Shown here one piece after another: positions 26,201 through 36,427 of a stretch of DNA of 64,000 bases. The notes below the pieces were generated by a model. The model made no database searches, was not told the origin of the DNA, and saw nothing but the letters and a program-made list of their open reading frames with translations. The position numbers and the translations under genes are program-made. The stretch comes from Clostridia bacterium (lineage in GTDB: Bacteria; Bacillota; Clostridia; Oscillospirales; CAG-272). The stretch is taken from assembly GCA_017481495.1 (NCBI GenBank), contig JAFUPC010000079.1, positions 53,323-117,322 of the forward strand, given 5' to 3'. How positions within the stretch are numbered: position 1 is the stretch's first letter; every line of letters begins with the position of its first letter.

Positions 26201-26662
26201 TTATTTCGGGGACTTGCGCAGAACGGCGCTTTCCATGTCGATGGTCACAGGCCCGTCGTTGACAAGCGCGATTTTCATATCTGCGCCGAACCGACCGTTC
26301 TGTGTGGGGATGCCATTGTTTTGGAAAAGTGCGGAAAAATGCTCATAGAGAGCATTGGCGCGCTCCGGCGCTTCCGCCGACAGAAAATCGGGGCGGTTGC
26401 CGTGGCTGTAATTGGCGCACAATGTGAACTGCGACACGACCAGGATCTCCCCGCCGATGTCCTGTACAGAGCGGTTCATCTTTCCGTTTTCGTCGCAGAA
26501 CACGCGCAGTTTTGCGATCTTCTCGGCAAGCAGGCGCGCGTCCTCCTCATCGTCTCCTTTTGCGACACCGAGCAGGATGAGGAAGCCCGCTCCGATTTTA
26601 GAAATTTCTTCGTTGTCAATGGTGACAGATGCCTCCGTCACGCGCTGGATGAGTGCTTTCAT
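26201..26662 (-). CDS. dtd: D-aminoacyl-tRNA deacylase
   Basis: 153 residues from ATG 26662, immediately after the relA stop; a longer start 27 bases to the right would overlap rel[17 protein letters not shown], the [17 protein letters not shown] catalytic stretch and the [17 protein letters not shown] end are typical of Dtd. It removes D-amino acids wrongly attached to tRNA. The relA-dtd order is a classic Firmicutes arrangement. Confidence 0.95.
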   Translation of the reverse strand: MKALIQRVTEASVTIDNEEISKIGAGFLILLGVAKGDDEEDARLLAEKIAKLRVFCDENGKMNRSVQDIGGEILVVSQFTLCANYSHGNRPDFLSAEAPERANALYEHFSALFQNNGIPTQNGRFGADMKIALVNDGPVTIDMESAVLRKSPK

Positions 26663-26663
26663 A

Positions 26664-28868
26664 TCAGCTTCTTGTAACCCTTTCCACATCCCGGATGGTG
26701 CGCAGGCGTGCCTGAATGGAATACAGATGTTCCAGATTCTTGCATCCGATGGTCATTGTGATGTTGACTTCATTGTCGCTCTTGTTCTGGGAAGACATCT
26801 GCAGAATGGCGACTCGCATATCGGCAAGTGCCATCGTGATCTCCGCGATGAGCGTATAAGAATTGAGCGCCGTGATGTGCAGAACGGCTTCAAAGGTGCG
26901 ACTCTGCTGTCCGGCGATGAACTCATCGACCCATTCGGCGCGCTTGAAGCGGGTCATATCCTCGCCGTTTGCGCGTTTTTCCGCAATGTTCGGGCAGTCC
27001 GCCTTGTGGATTGAGATGCCGAAGCCTTTCGTGACGAACGCAATCAGCTTGTCGCCCGGCAGGGGGTTGCAGCATTTCGCAAATTTGACCTGACAGCCGT
27101 CCACGCCGTCGACGATGACGGAACCGGTATGTCTTACGGTGCGCGGCTTCTGGGAAATGGCGACCTGGGATGCATCGCGCGGCGGTTCCGCGGGCGGCTC
27201 TGGTGTGACAACGCGGTCAAATTCGTCCCGCAGCTTGCCTGCAATCTTCTGCACCGACAGACCGCCGTAGCCGATGGTGTTGTAAAGGTCATCGACCTCA
27301 TGCAGACCGAGCCGCTTCGTCACGTTCGTGATGATGGTGTTGAACTGCGCATCCGTGTAGGAAATGCCGTAATGCTTGCATTCGCGGTCGATCTCGCTTC
27401 TGCCGACGGCGATGTTTTCGGTGCGCTTTTCCTTTTTGAACCATTGACGGATCTTGTTCTTCGCTTCGGAGGTGCGGACGATCTTCAGCCAGTCGCGCGA
27501 CGGGCCGCGGGAGGTGTTGGAGGTCAGAATTTCGACGATCTCGCCGTTTTGGAGAACACGGTCGATGGGGACGATCATGCCGTTGATCTTGCCGCCGATC
27601 ATCTTGTTGCCGACCTGGGAGTGGATGTTGTATGCAAAGTCGATGACCGTCGAGCCCTGCGGCAAGGCAATGACGTCTCCCTTGGGTGTGAAGACAAATG
27701 TCTCGTCCTGGAAGATGTCGATTTTCAGTGCGCGGAGGAACTCATCGGGGTCGTGGGTGTCCTGTTCGGTCTCGACAAGATTGGCAACCCACTCGAGCTT
27801 CTTGTCGATGTCGCCGCCCGCTTCTTCGCCGGATTTGTATTTCCAGTGCGCGGCGATACCGTATTCCGCGACGTGGTGCATTTCCCATGTCCGGATCTGC
27901 ACCTCAAACGGAATGCCGTCCCGTCCGATGACGGTCGTGTGCAGAGAACGGTACAAGTTCGGCTTCGGCGTGGAAATATAGTCCTTGAACCGTCCCGGCA
28001 TGGAGCGGAACATATCGTGGATGACACCGAGCGCGGTGTAGCATTCCAGCTCCGTATCCACGATGATGCGCAGAGCGTAGAAGTCGTAGATCTCGTCAAA
28101 GCTCTTGTTCTGGTTGTACATCTTGCGGTAAATGGAGTAAACGCTCTTGACACGTCCCTCCAGCTGGAAATGGATATTGTATTCCGTCAGTTTCTCGGCG
28201 ATCTGCTCCCGCGCTTTTTCGATAAAATTGCGGTTGATGCCGTATTTGCGTTCGATGTCGTTGTAGACCTCATTGTAGCCGATGGGGTCAAGGTAGGAAA
28301 GCGACAGGTTTTCCAGTTCGTGCTTGATGCGCTGCATACCGAGTCTGTGCGCCAGCGGCGCGTAGACGTTCATCGTTTCAAGGGCGGTGATGCGGCGCTT
28401 GTGCTCGGGTTTTGCATCCAGGGTGCGCATATTGTGCAGTCTGTCGCACAGCTTGATGAAGATGACGCGGATATCCTTTGACATGGCGATGAGCATCTTG
28501 CGCAGGTTCTCCACGCTCTGCTCTTCCTTGTCGGCAAACGGGATGTTGTTCATCTTCGTCAGACCGTCCACAAGCTCCGCGACCACGGGTCCAAAGCGGC
28601 GGCGGATCTCGTCGAGATTGACCTTTTCCGCGCAGTCCTCGACCGTGTCATGAAGCAGTGCGGCGCAGATGGAATCCGTATCCAGTCCCAGTCCCGCCGC
28701 AATTTCCGCAACGGCGATCGGGTGGGAAATATATGCTTCCCCCGACTGCCGGAACTGCCCCTCATGCAGCTCGGCGGCATACAGATATGCCTGTTTTATT
28801 TTGAATATATCGTAATTTTTTCCTGCTTTTTCCAATATAAAAAGCAGTTTTTCGATACCGGTGTCCAT
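26664..28868 (-). CDS. relA/spoT: Bifunctional (p)ppGpp synthetase/hydrolase
   Basis: 734 residues, full length for the Rel family. Domains in order: HD hydrolase (residues about 40-150, H73-D74 in LLHDTVED), synthetase (about 235-345, with [19 protein letters not shown] and [14 protein letters not shown]), TGS (about 395-455, [20 protein letters not shown]), zinc-finger/helical region (CCNPLPGD), and a C-terminal ACT (about 655-734). Both active sites look intact. It makes and degrades the alarmone (p)ppGpp. It lies between recJ (3 bases) and dtd (1 base), a typical recJ-relA-dtd block. Confidence 0.96.
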   Translation of the reverse strand: MDTGIEKLLFILEKAGKNYDIFKIKQAYLYAAELHEGQFRQSGEAYISHPIAVAEIAAGLGLDTDSICAALLHDTVEDCAEKVNLDEIRRRFGPVVAELVDGLTKMNNIPFADKEEQSVENLRKMLIAMSKDIRVIFIKLCDRLHNMRTLDAKPEHKRRITALETMNVYAPLAHRLGMQRIKHELENLSLSYLDPIGYNEVYNDIERKYGINRNFIEKAREQIAEKLTEYNIHFQLEGRVKSVYSIYRKMYNQNKSFDEIYDFYALRIIVDTELECYTALGVIHDMFRSMPGRFKDYISTPKPNLYRSLHTTVIGRDGIPFEVQIRTWEMHHVAEYGIAAHWKYKSGEEAGGDIDKKLEWVANLVETEQDTHDPDEFLRALKIDIFQDETFVFTPKGDVIALPQGSTVIDFAYNIHSQVGNKMIGGKINGMIVPIDRVLQNGEIVEILTSNTSRGPSRDWLKIVRTSEAKNKIRQWFKKEKRTENIAVGRSEIDRECKHYGISYTDAQFNTIITNVTKRLGLHEVDDLYNTIGYGGLSVQKIAGKLRDEFDRVVTPEPPAEPPRDASQVAISQKPRTVRHTGSVIVDGVDGCQVKFAKCCNPLPGDKLIAFVTKGFGISIHKADCPNIAEKRANGEDMTRFKRAEWVDEFIAGQQSRTFEAVLHITALNSYTLIAEITMALADMRVAILQMSSQNKSDNEVNITMTIGCKNLEHLYSIQARLRTIRDVERVTRS

Positions 28869-28871
28869 ATC

Positions 28872-31067
28872 TCAATCTCCGTATAATTCGTTCAGTCTCA
28901 TCATCAAAGGCGCCGCGGACAAATCAATTTTCCGTCCGGGGGTGTTGTCAAGCACGCAGGAAAAGCCGCCATCGTCGCTCTTTTTGCGCGTAATCAGTGC
29001 CGTTTCCTCAAACATATCACAGATCAGCCGTACCCGGCACCGTCCGAGATGCGTGTGATAGGAAAGCCGGGTATATTCAACGGGCACCTCCCGCGCACCG
29101 TTTTCCGTCCAGGTACGCAGAAGCAGATACACGGCGCGGCAGTCGTCCCGCGTGGGGATCATATCTTTGGGCGCACGACAGTTCGCTGTCACAGCCGCCA
29201 CGCCCGCGCGGCACTGTGCATAAACCGCATCCTCCGTTTCCGCCGTTGACGGGTGTCCCTCGCTTGGCCGGATGTCGGAGAGGAGCATCTGCACCCGCCG
29301 CTCGCCGCGGAATTCATTGATGTCCATCGAATAAACCACATCCACGCGATCGCCGGGGAGGAGCGGAAATAGCTCCGTTTTCTGCCCGAACAGCATTCCC
29401 TCGCGCACAAACATGCGGTTGTCGGGATCGCAGAGCATCAGCTTCGTGTGTCTGCCGCCGGACAGCGGAATGACTTCCATGATCTCTGCATCGCGCAGAC
29501 AGAACAGCGGCTGTGGATTTCCTGTGCCATAAGGCTCGAGCTGATACAACGCTTCCGCCGTCGCCGGTGTGATGTCGGTGAAGGCAGTTTCGCAGTCGAT
29601 TTCAAGCGTTGGGGGCGGAACGCCGTCGGAAAAGGCTTTTTGTGCGCACGCTTCCATGCGGCGGCGGAATTCAGGCAGCTTTTCTCTGGTGACGGTCATG
29701 CCTGCCGCCTGTGCGTGTCCGCCGTACCGAACGAGCAGATCGCGGCAGTCGTTCAGCGCATCGATCATGCAGAAGCCGTACACGGAACGGCCGGAGCCTT
29801 TGCCCTCGTCCGCAGGAGATGGCTCCCCGCCCTCTGTGTCGTAGGAAAACAGGATAGACGGCAGATGGTACCGCTCCGTCACGCGGGAAGCGACAATACC
29901 AATGACCCCGTGATGCCAGCCCTCTCCGGCAAGCACCAGAATGTGTTCGTTTTCGATGTTGTGTTCTGTTTCGACTTGTAAAAACGCTTCCTCGGCGATG
30001 CGGTTTTCCGTTTCCTTGCGTTCGTTGTTCGCGTCACACAGCTCCACCGCCAGACGGTTTGCCTGCTCCGGGGAATCCGTTAAAAACAGCTCCGCCGCGC
30101 GGGTCGCCCGTGAGATCCGTCCTGCCGCGTTGATGCGGGGAGCAATGGAAAACGCGATGAACGAGGACGTGATCTTCTTCTTTTTCGGGGGATATTTCGG
30201 AGGCGGTGTTCCGGTGGCAGGGGATGCGGCGCGGTCGATGAGTGCTTGGATGCCCGGCTTTTTCGTTTCGCTCATCAGCGCAAGACCGATGTTGACGAGC
30301 AGGCGGTTTTCCCCGCGGAGCGGCATGACGTCGGCGATTGTTCCGATGGCGGCATATTCCGCATATGCACAGCACAGCCGCTTGGTCGCCTCCATTTTCG
30401 CCTGCGTATCCTCCATACCGTAGGTTTCCAGCGCGCAGACAAGCTTGAACGCAACGCCGACTCCGGCCAGATCTTTGAACGGATAATTGTCATCCGGGCG
30501 GTGCGGATTGATGACCGCGGCGGCGGCAGGAAGCGTTTCGCGGCAGGTGTGGTGGTCGGTGATGACGATATCCATACCGCGCTCCTGCACCGTCTGCACC
30601 TCATCGATTGCCGTCACACCCGTATCCACGGTGATAATCAGCTTCGTTTCGTCCTCTGCCAGCGTTTCGATGGCGGTCGTGTTCAGACCGTATCCCTCGT
30701 CAAACCGCCCGGGAATATAGAAATGCACGTCCGCGCCGCACTCGGCCAGATACAGAAACAAAATGCTGGTCGCCGTCACGCCATCCGCATCGTAGTCGCC
30801 GTAAACGGTGATGCGTTCGTGTTCTTCGATGGCGCGGCGGATGCGCACGACCGCTTTTTCCATATCATGAAGCAGAAACGGGTCGTGAAAGACACCCGTT
30901 TCCTTGCGCAGAAACGCACCCGCGCTGACCGGTTCCAGATACCCACGGTTATAAAGCAGGCGCGCAAGCAGCGGCGTGATGCCGAGCGCATCGCACAACA
31001 GCCGGACGGTTCCCTCGTCCTGTTCTTCAATGTTCCATTGTTTCTGTCTCTTGGGTGCTGTACTCAT
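28872..31067 (-). CDS. recJ: Single-stranded-DNA-specific exonuclease RecJ
   Basis: 731 residues from ATG 31067 (a TTG at 31079 is less likely; the gene overlaps the end of the RseC-like gene). DHH-family motifs: VYGDYDADGVTA at 88-99, ITVDTG near 147 and VITDHHTC at 169-175. The GGHAQAAGMTV element of the DHHA1 domain is near residue 450, followed by an OB-fold and a long C-terminal extension (residues about 560-731), as in long Firmicutes RecJ proteins. It degrades single-stranded DNA 5' to 3' in repair. Confidence 0.94.
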   Translation of the reverse strand: MSTAPKRQKQWNIEEQDEGTVRLLCDALGITPLLARLLYNRGYLEPVSAGAFLRKETGVFHDPFLLHDMEKAVVRIRRAIEEHERITVYGDYDADGVTATSILFLYLAECGADVHFYIPGRFDEGYGLNTTAIETLAEDETKLIITVDTGVTAIDEVQTVQERGMDIVITDHHTCRETLPAAAAVINPHRPDDNYPFKDLAGVGVAFKLVCALETYGMEDTQAKMEATKRLCCAYAEYAAIGTIADVMPLRGENRLLVNIGLALMSETKKPGIQALIDRAASPATGTPPPKYPPKKKKITSSFIAFSIAPRINAAGRISRATRAAELFLTDSPEQANRLAVELCDANNERKETENRIAEEAFLQVETEHNIENEHILVLAGEGWHHGVIGIVASRVTERYHLPSILFSYDTEGGEPSPADEGKGSGRSVYGFCMIDALNDCRDLLVRYGGHAQAAGMTVTREKLPEFRRRMEACAQKAFSDGVPPPTLEIDCETAFTDITPATAEALYQLEPYGTGNPQPLFCLRDAEIMEVIPLSGGRHTKLMLCDPDNRMFVREGMLFGQKTELFPLLPGDRVDVVYSMDINEFRGERRVQMLLSDIRPSEGHPSTAETEDAVYAQCRAGVAAVTANCRAPKDMIPTRDDCRAVYLLLRTWTENGAREVPVEYTRLSYHTHLGRCRVRLICDMFEETALITRKKSDDGGFSCVLDNTPGRKIDLSAAPLMMRLNELYGD

Positions 31068-31545
31068 CCGGTGTTCCAAATCCTTTGCTTGTTGTCATGA
31101 TTCTGACAATGTGATATACCGTCTTTTCCTTTGCGTGACGGTCAACGACAAATTTTACGATCAGAAATGCGCCGACAAAGCCGACGGCGGCGCCGAGATA
31201 CGCGCTCCACACCGTGGGAATGAGTGCCGCGAACACACATCCGAGCACAGCGGCAAGCAGAATCGGCAGTAAAAACACCGCCGCCGCATATCCGAGGATC
31301 CGCTCGGAGGACGATTCCAGCACCACGCGGTCTCCGACATCCGCTCCGATCTCATTGCGGGCGGTCACGGTCAGCTCCTCGTCCACGGGGAACATCGAGC
31401 ATTCGTGGCACGCGGAATAGGTGACCTCCCCGTCCGTGTTCATGCCGGGATTTGCTTTATGACAGCCCTCGCATGCGGACATCCGCCGCACGGTGACGGC
31501 GGCATGGGTTCCCTCGTTTGACTGTATGATTCCGATCTGGCGCAT
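31027..31545 (-). CDS. RseC/MucC-like membrane protein
   Basis: 172 residues. The N-terminal half carries a Cys cluster, CEGCHK and CHEC (residues 25-50), as in RseC-family proteins that may bind a metal or Fe-S cluster. Two membrane segments follow (GYAAAVFLLPILLAAVLGCVFAAL and VWSAYLGAAVGFVGAFLIVKFVV), then a basic tail. In other bacteria RseC relatives are linked to SoxR reduction or to RNF-type complexes; here the neighbours are recJ and an FAD dehydrogenase. It overlaps the recJ frame by 41 bases. Function inferred from family only. Confidence 0.82.
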   Translation of the reverse strand: MRQIGIIQSNEGTHAAVTVRRMSACEGCHKANPGMNTDGEVTYSACHECSMFPVDEELTVTARNEIGADVGDRVVLESSSERILGYAAAVFLLPILLAAVLGCVFAALIPTVWSAYLGAAVGFVGAFLIVKFVVDRHAKEKTVYHIVRIMTTSKGFGTPDEYSTQETETMEH

Positions 31546-31559
31546 AATTCTGTGATTCC

Positions 31560-33260
31560 TTAACTTTTATATTTTTCAAGAATGTGCATCGCGCACCGGA
31601 TGCCGTCCACAGCGGCGCTGGTGATGCCGCCCGCATAACCGGCACCCTCTCCGGCAGGATATAGATTTCCGTATCCGAATGCCCGTCCGTCTTCTCCGCG
31701 CACGATGCGCACGGGAGCGGAGGTGCGTGTTTCCACACCCGTCAATATCGCATCGGGTGATGCAAATCCCGGCAGACTCCCGTCAAAGCGGCGGATGCCC
31801 CGCTCCAAGAGTTCCGTGACGAACGGCGGCAGGACGGTATGCAGGTCTGTCATGTGGACGTTGCCATTCATATAAGACGGCTGAACGGTGGTCGGCTCAC
31901 TGCCCGCTTTTCCTGCGAGAAAATCGCCGACTGTCTGTGCGGGTGCGGTGTAATTTCCGCCGCCGGCGGAAAACGCGGTCTGCTCAAGCACCCGCTGGTA
32001 TTCTATGGCTTTCATCGGGTGGTCGCCGTAGTCGGATGTGCGCACGGACACGGCAAGCGCGGCATTGGCGTTTCTGCCGTTTCTCGCATGTCGGCTCATG
32101 CCGTTGACAACGACACCGCCCGCCTCGGATGCCGCCGCCATGACCTCCCCGCCCGGGCACATACAGAACGAATACACACCGCGCGGGTCGGGATCGCTCT
32201 CCGTTGGCTTCGGTTTATGGGAAACCGCATATTCAGCGGGCGGGAGCAGGATGTCCCGCCCTGTTGCCCCGCAGGCTTCGGTATATTTGCAGACATCGCC
32301 GTATGCCGCCCGGTTCATTTCGGACTGCAGATGCTCGATGCGGACACCGACTGAAAACGGTTTCGGCAATAACTGCATCCCGCGTTCATAAAGCATTTTG
32401 TAGGTATCGCGCGCGCTGTGTCCGGGTGCCAGTATGACCGCGCCCGCGGGAATCTCGCCCGCATTGGTGACAACGGCGGTGACACGTTCCCCGTCCCCGG
32501 CGGGTGTGGTGTGCAGTCCCGTCATCTTCGTGCGGAAACAGAACGTGCATCCGCGGGACAAAAGATAGTCGCGGATATTCCCGACAACCGTCAGAAGCAC
32601 ATCGGTGCCCACATGGGGCTTGGCTTTCGTCAGAATATCGGGATCAGCCCCGAACCGCACGAACTGCGACAGGACATAAGCGCAGTACGGGTCGGCGATC
32701 CGTGTCATCAGCTTGCCGTCGGAAAAGGTTCCGGCACCCCCCGCGCCGAACTGGATGTTCGATTCACTGTCCAGCCGTTTCGTTTCATAAAACGCATCCA
32801 CCGCCGCGCGGCGTGCTTCCACGTCATCCCCGCGTTCAACGATGACAGGGGAAAATCCGCCCTCGCACAACGTAAGTGCCGCAAACATTCCGGCAGGGCC
32901 GAACCCGATGATGACCGGGCGTTCCGACAGCTTTTGGGTATCGGTGGGAGTCGGAAGAACAAGCGGCATCTCTTCATAGAGGGACAACTGCGCATCGCGC
33001 TTCACCGCCGCCGCGGCTTCCTCCTTTGCGCACGCAAGGCGGACGAGCACCGTGCAGACGATGAGGATGTCCGGCTTTTTGCGTGCATCGACGGAGGTGC
33101 GGAACAACGCGCATTCCGTTATCTGCGGCACCCGTCTGCCGAATGCCCGCATGACCCGTTTTTTTGCTTTTTCACGCGCCGCGGCACTTATGTCGGTTTC
33201 CTCAAACGGTATCCGGATGTCGCGGACGAGCAGTGCGGTGTGTGCATTCCGTGCCGTCAT
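31560..33260 (-). CDS. FAD-dependent dehydrogenase, COG2509 type
   Basis: 566 residues, GGAGG ribosome site. After an N-terminal domain of about 100 residues, VIIGFGPAGMFAALTLCEGGFSPVIVERG (about 116-145) is a dinucleotide-binding motif for FAD. FGAGGAGTFSDGKLMTRI and PGHSARDTYKML are conserved in this family, and GYAGGITSAAVDG near the end is the second FAD-contact motif. Reaction unknown; proteins of this type are common next to DNA repair and nucleotide genes in Clostridia. Its start overlaps the cdaR stop by four bases (ATGA). Confidence 0.9.
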   Translation of the reverse strand: MTARNAHTALLVRDIRIPFEETDISAAAREKAKKRVMRAFGRRVPQITECALFRTSVDARKKPDILIVCTVLVRLACAKEEAAAAVKRDAQLSLYEEMPLVLPTPTDTQKLSERPVIIGFGPAGMFAALTLCEGGFSPVIVERGDDVEARRAAVDAFYETKRLDSESNIQFGAGGAGTFSDGKLMTRIADPYCAYVLSQFVRFGADPDILTKAKPHVGTDVLLTVVGNIRDYLLSRGCTFCFRTKMTGLHTTPAGDGERVTAVVTNAGEIPAGAVILAPGHSARDTYKMLYERGMQLLPKPFSVGVRIEHLQSEMNRAAYGDVCKYTEACGATGRDILLPPAEYAVSHKPKPTESDPDPRGVYSFCMCPGGEVMAAASEAGGVVVNGMSRHARNGRNANAALAVSVRTSDYGDHPMKAIEYQRVLEQTAFSAGGGNYTAPAQTVGDFLAGKAGSEPTTVQPSYMNGNVHMTDLHTVLPPFVTELLERGIRRFDGSLPGFASPDAILTGVETRTSAPVRIVRGEDGRAFGYGNLYPAGEGAGYAGGITSAAVDGIRCAMHILEKYKS

Positions 33261-34579
33261 TCCTTATCCTCCACGCGGATCTGCACGGTATAATCGCCGA
33301 CCGCGTACATCCCGGCGGAATTGCCGTCCTTGAGAGCGGCGGAAACAGAGATATACTGTTCCCCGTTGCTTCCCGCAAGAGAGACATCCGCCACGACATC
33401 AATGTCATTGGCGGTCAGATACCGGACTTCCTGCGATGTTCCGCGGACACTGACCACAAGTGTTTCGCTGAGCACATCCACCCGCTTGCCGTCCGGGACG
33501 TTGATGACATTGATCTGCGATGCGGGAATCGTCACCTTGCGCAGAGAGGAGCCGCCGAAGTGGATATTGACGGAAACGGAGGTCTGACCGCCCGCATCCA
33601 CAAGCTCGATGCCATCGGGCAGATTGAGGTCATAACCGTGAATGCCGTCCTCGGTGATTTTAGTCTCGTCGATGGTCGCAACGGTGTTGGAGGTCATGTT
33701 CGCCAGCTTTTCGACCAGCCCCCGCACCAGAACGCGGCTCGGGGAGATGGTGACAGTCGTGCCGTTTTCGGCGAAATAGCCGTATTTGTACTCGACGTTC
33801 AGGTCAAGATATTTTGTGGTATAGACCGAATAGCTTGCCGTTGCCTCGGTTGCGGACAGGGTCAGATATTTTGATGTGATGACGTTTCCGCTCTCGTCGA
33901 TCAGCTCCAGCGGCGCCGTGCCGGAAAAGGACTGCGTGATCGTGCCGGGGTTCAGGGTCATACGCGCGGCGGCGACCTTTTCCAGCTCCGATTCGGGGCC
34001 TGTGACCTGAATGGCGTTGACGGAAAGGGAGGTCGGTTCGCTGACGTTCAGCGAGTAGTCGGAGGAAACAGTATATTCGCTCAGACGGCACTCGACCGGG
34101 ACACTGATGATGCTCTTTTTATCCATGTATACAGTGATTTCCTTGGGATAGTAATCCTCGATGACGGTTCCCGCCGGTGCTTCGACCGTCACGGTATACA
34201 CGCCTTTGCCCGACACCGTCGTTCCGCTGACATCGACATAAGCTTCGATGTCCTCCGCTTTCAGCTCGTTGAGCACTGTTTTTCTGCCTTTGAGCGTGAC
34301 TTCAATGACGCTGTTCGTACCGGAAATGGCGGTAAGCCCCGTATCCTGCGACGCATCGCGTTCGTTCAAGATCGACACGGTGACAGAGGAAAACGCTTCC
34401 GTGGAGGTCGGAGAGTCCACACTCATGACATAAAACCAGATGCAGACCGCGGAAAAGATGCAGACCAGCATTGTGATCCAGTTTTCGCGGCTGGAACGCT
34501 TCTGCGATGTGATCTCCCCCGGCGCCGCGGTTTCCGGAAAGGCTTCCTTTTCGTTCTCATTTTGGATTTTTTTCTGCAT
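33257..34579 (-). CDS. cdaR: YbbR-domain regulator of diadenylate cyclase
   Basis: 440 residues with one N-terminal membrane segment (WITMLVCIFSAVCIWFYVMSV, about 34-54) and several repeats of the YbbR type, seen as strings such as TVSGKGVYTVTVEAP and PPE-like short beta units. The rest of the protein should face outside. In other Firmicutes CdaR binds CdaA and tunes c-di-AMP synthesis. The gene lies 15 bases after cdaA, as usual. The operon continues without the customary glmM in this window. Confidence 0.9.
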   Translation of the reverse strand: MQKKIQNENEKEAFPETAAPGEITSQKRSSRENWITMLVCIFSAVCIWFYVMSVDSPTSTEAFSSVTVSILNERDASQDTGLTAISGTNSVIEVTLKGRKTVLNELKAEDIEAYVDVSGTTVSGKGVYTVTVEAPAGTVIEDYYPKEITVYMDKKSIISVPVECRLSEYTVSSDYSLNVSEPTSLSVNAIQVTGPESELEKVAAARMTLNPGTITQSFSGTAPLELIDESGNVITSKYLTLSATEATASYSVYTTKYLDLNVEYKYGYFAENGTTVTISPSRVLVRGLVEKLANMTSNTVATIDETKITEDGIHGYDLNLPDGIELVDAGGQTSVSVNIHFGGSSLRKVTIPASQINVINVPDGKRVDVLSETLVVSVRGTSQEVRYLTANDIDVVADVSLAGSNGEQYISVSAALKDGNSAGMYAVGDYTVQIRVEDKE

Positions 34580-34594
34580 GAAACATCACTCCCC

Positions 34595-35443
34595 TCACTT
34601 TTTCGTTCCCTTGCGGTTCTTGATTTTTTTATAGATGTTATCTGTGATGAGCAGTCCCTCCAGCTCCGCCGCAAGCGTATCGGCATCGTAACCGCGCTTC
34701 AGCTTGCCGTCGATGGCAACGGAGATGGTTCCCGTTTCCTCGGAAACGATGACGACCACCGCGTCGGAGTTTTCGCTCATACCGATGCCCGCACGGTGAC
34801 GGGTACCGAGATCCTTGATGATGTCCTCATTGAGCGACAGCGGCAGAAAGCATCCGGCGGAATGGATGCGGTTGCCGGAAATGATGGTCGCGCCGTCGTG
34901 CATCGGGGCTTTATTGAAGAAGATGTTTTTTAAGAGAAACGACGACACGTCCGCGTTCAGCACGGTACCGGTCTTGACGATGTCGCCGAGTCGGGTCGTG
35001 CGCTCGAAGACGACCAGCGCGCCGGTCTTCTCCTCTGCCAGATCGCCCATCGCTTCGCTGACTTCTTTGATGACCGTCAGTGTCTCGGAGGGGTCCTTCT
35101 GTTCGCCAATGCCTTTGATGGATGTAATGGGGTTGCCGCCGATCTTTTCCAGTGCGGAACGGATCTCCGGCTGAAACAGGATGATGACGACGATGATTCC
35201 CATCTGGAACACGTTTTCCAAAAGAAACCGCGTCACATACATATCCAGCGTATCCGACAGAACCATAAGCAGAAACAACAGCACCACGCCGAGCGCCAGT
35301 TTTCCCGCGCGGCGCTCCTGTATGAACCGGTATGCGTAAAACAGTATCAGCGCCATCAGACCGATATCGAAAATATCCGTCAGGCGCATATCACACAAGG
35401 TCTGCCAGAAAAAGGTCATATTATCCCCAATCCAAGAAAGCAT
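34595..35443 (-). CDS. cdaA: Diadenylate cyclase (c-di-AMP synthase)
   Basis: 282 residues. Three membrane segments lie at about 25-42, 50-66 and 80-90, followed by the DAC domain. The catalytic motifs MHDGATI (D183-G184-A185) and GTRHRAGIG (R215-H216-R217) are intact. It makes c-di-AMP, which controls potassium and osmolyte transport and wall stress. The gene is the first in a leftward run and has its own promoter. Confidence 0.95.
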   Translation of the reverse strand: MLSWIGDNMTFFWQTLCDMRLTDIFDIGLMALILFYAYRFIQERRAGKLALGVVLLFLLMVLSDTLDMYVTRFLLENVFQMGIIVVIILFQPEIRSALEKIGGNPITSIKGIGEQKDPSETLTVIKEVSEAMGDLAEEKTGALVVFERTTRLGDIVKTGTVLNADVSSFLLKNIFFNKAPMHDGATIISGNRIHSAGCFLPLSLNEDIIKDLGTRHRAGIGMSENSDAVVVIVSEETGTISVAIDGKLKRGYDADTLAAELEGLLITDNIYKKIKNRKGTKK

Positions 35444-35481
35444 ATTGCATCCTCTCTTATATATAAAATATCATACTATAT

Positions 35482-35510
35482 ATTTTACCACAAATCCGAT
35501 GATTTTTCAA
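35482..35510 (-). promoter_or_regulatory. Sigma-A promoter for cdaA
   Basis: On the minus strand: TTGAAA (35510-35505), 17-base spacer, TAAAAT (35487-35482). GAGAGG precedes the ATG at 35443. Confidence 0.72.
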
Positions 35511-35572
35511 ATGCTTTTCCCCGCTTTCCCGTAATTTTTTCGCGTGAAATCGTAAATCTTCTGTGAACAGAA

Positions 35573-35601
35573 TTGAGATATGGAAAAATTTATGGTATAC
35601 T
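35573..35601 (+). promoter_or_regulatory. Sigma-A promoter for ispD
   Basis: TTGAGA (35573-35578), 17-base spacer, TATACT (35596-35601). This places the upstream in-frame codons inside the promoter, so translation starts at 35633. Confidence 0.8.
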
Positions 35602-35632
35602 AGATGTATCACATCGAAAAACCGAGGTTATC

Positions 35633-36427
35633 ATGCAGATTCTTGACACCATCACCCGTGCGGCGGAGGGCTTTGCCGCCCACGGAAAACACCCCTTTAC
35701 CTCCGCCGTAATCCTCGCCGGCGGCATGGGCTCGCGCATGAAGCAGAACGGCGGGAGCCAAACGACCAAGCAGTTTCTCTCCCTTGGGGGCGAAGCGGTG
35801 ATACTGCGCACCGTGCGGATGTTTGAAGAATGCCCGGACATCGACGAGATCATTCTTGTCGTGCGCGAAGAGGAAAAAAGCCTGTATTCGCCGATGCTTG
35901 CTCACGCGGAAATGCACAAAGTGAAAAAGATCGTCACAGGCGGGAAAACCCGGCAGGATTCCGCGTTTGCGGGACTGCTTGCCACAAGCCGCGAAAGCGA
36001 ATTCATCGCCATCCACGACGGTGCGCGGCCGCTGATTCTGCCCGACCAGATCTCTGCCGTTGCAAAGGAAGCCTACCGCATTGGTGCCGCCGCCGCAGCA
36101 TCGCCTGCCAAGGATACGGTCAAGCTGACAGACGGGCCGGGTTATGTGGAGTCCACGCCCGACCGCAGCCGTGTCTGGATGGCGGCGACCCCGCAGATCT
36201 TCAAAACCGAGGAATACCGCGCCGCCGTCTATCTCGGCAAAGAAAAAAAGATCGCTGTCACCGACGACTGTTCTCTGGTCGAAGCAATCGGTTTCCCGGT
36301 GAAAATGGTCGATGTCGGGTATCAGAACTTAAAGATCACGACCCCCGAAGACCTGTATTTTGCCGAAGCGATTCTGCGGTTGCGCGCCGGCAAAGCCCCC
36401 GGAGGAACGTCCGATGCAGGCGTTTGA
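35633..36427 (+). CDS. ispD: 2-C-methyl-D-erythritol 4-phosphate cytidylyltransferase
   Basis: 264 residues from ATG 35633 behind CCGAGGTT. The cytidylyltransferase motifs are seen as ILAGGMGSRM near residue 25, GGKTRQDSAFAGL near 103, IHDGARPLI near 126 and AATPQIFKTEEY near 185. An unusual N-terminal stretch of about 20 residues precedes the first strand. It makes CDP-methylerythritol in the MEP pathway. The next gene starts 14 bases before its stop (overlap). Confidence 0.93.
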   Translation: MQILDTITRAAEGFAAHGKHPFTSAVILAGGMGSRMKQNGGSQTTKQFLSLGGEAVILRTVRMFEECPDIDEIILVVREEEKSLYSPMLAHAEMHKVKKIVTGGKTRQDSAFAGLLATSRESEFIAIHDGARPLILPDQISAVAKEAYRIGAAAAASPAKDTVKLTDGPGYVESTPDRSRVWMAATPQIFKTEEYRAAVYLGKEKKIAVTDDCSLVEAIGFPVKMVDVGYQNLKITTPEDLYFAEAILRLRAGKAPGGTSDAGV

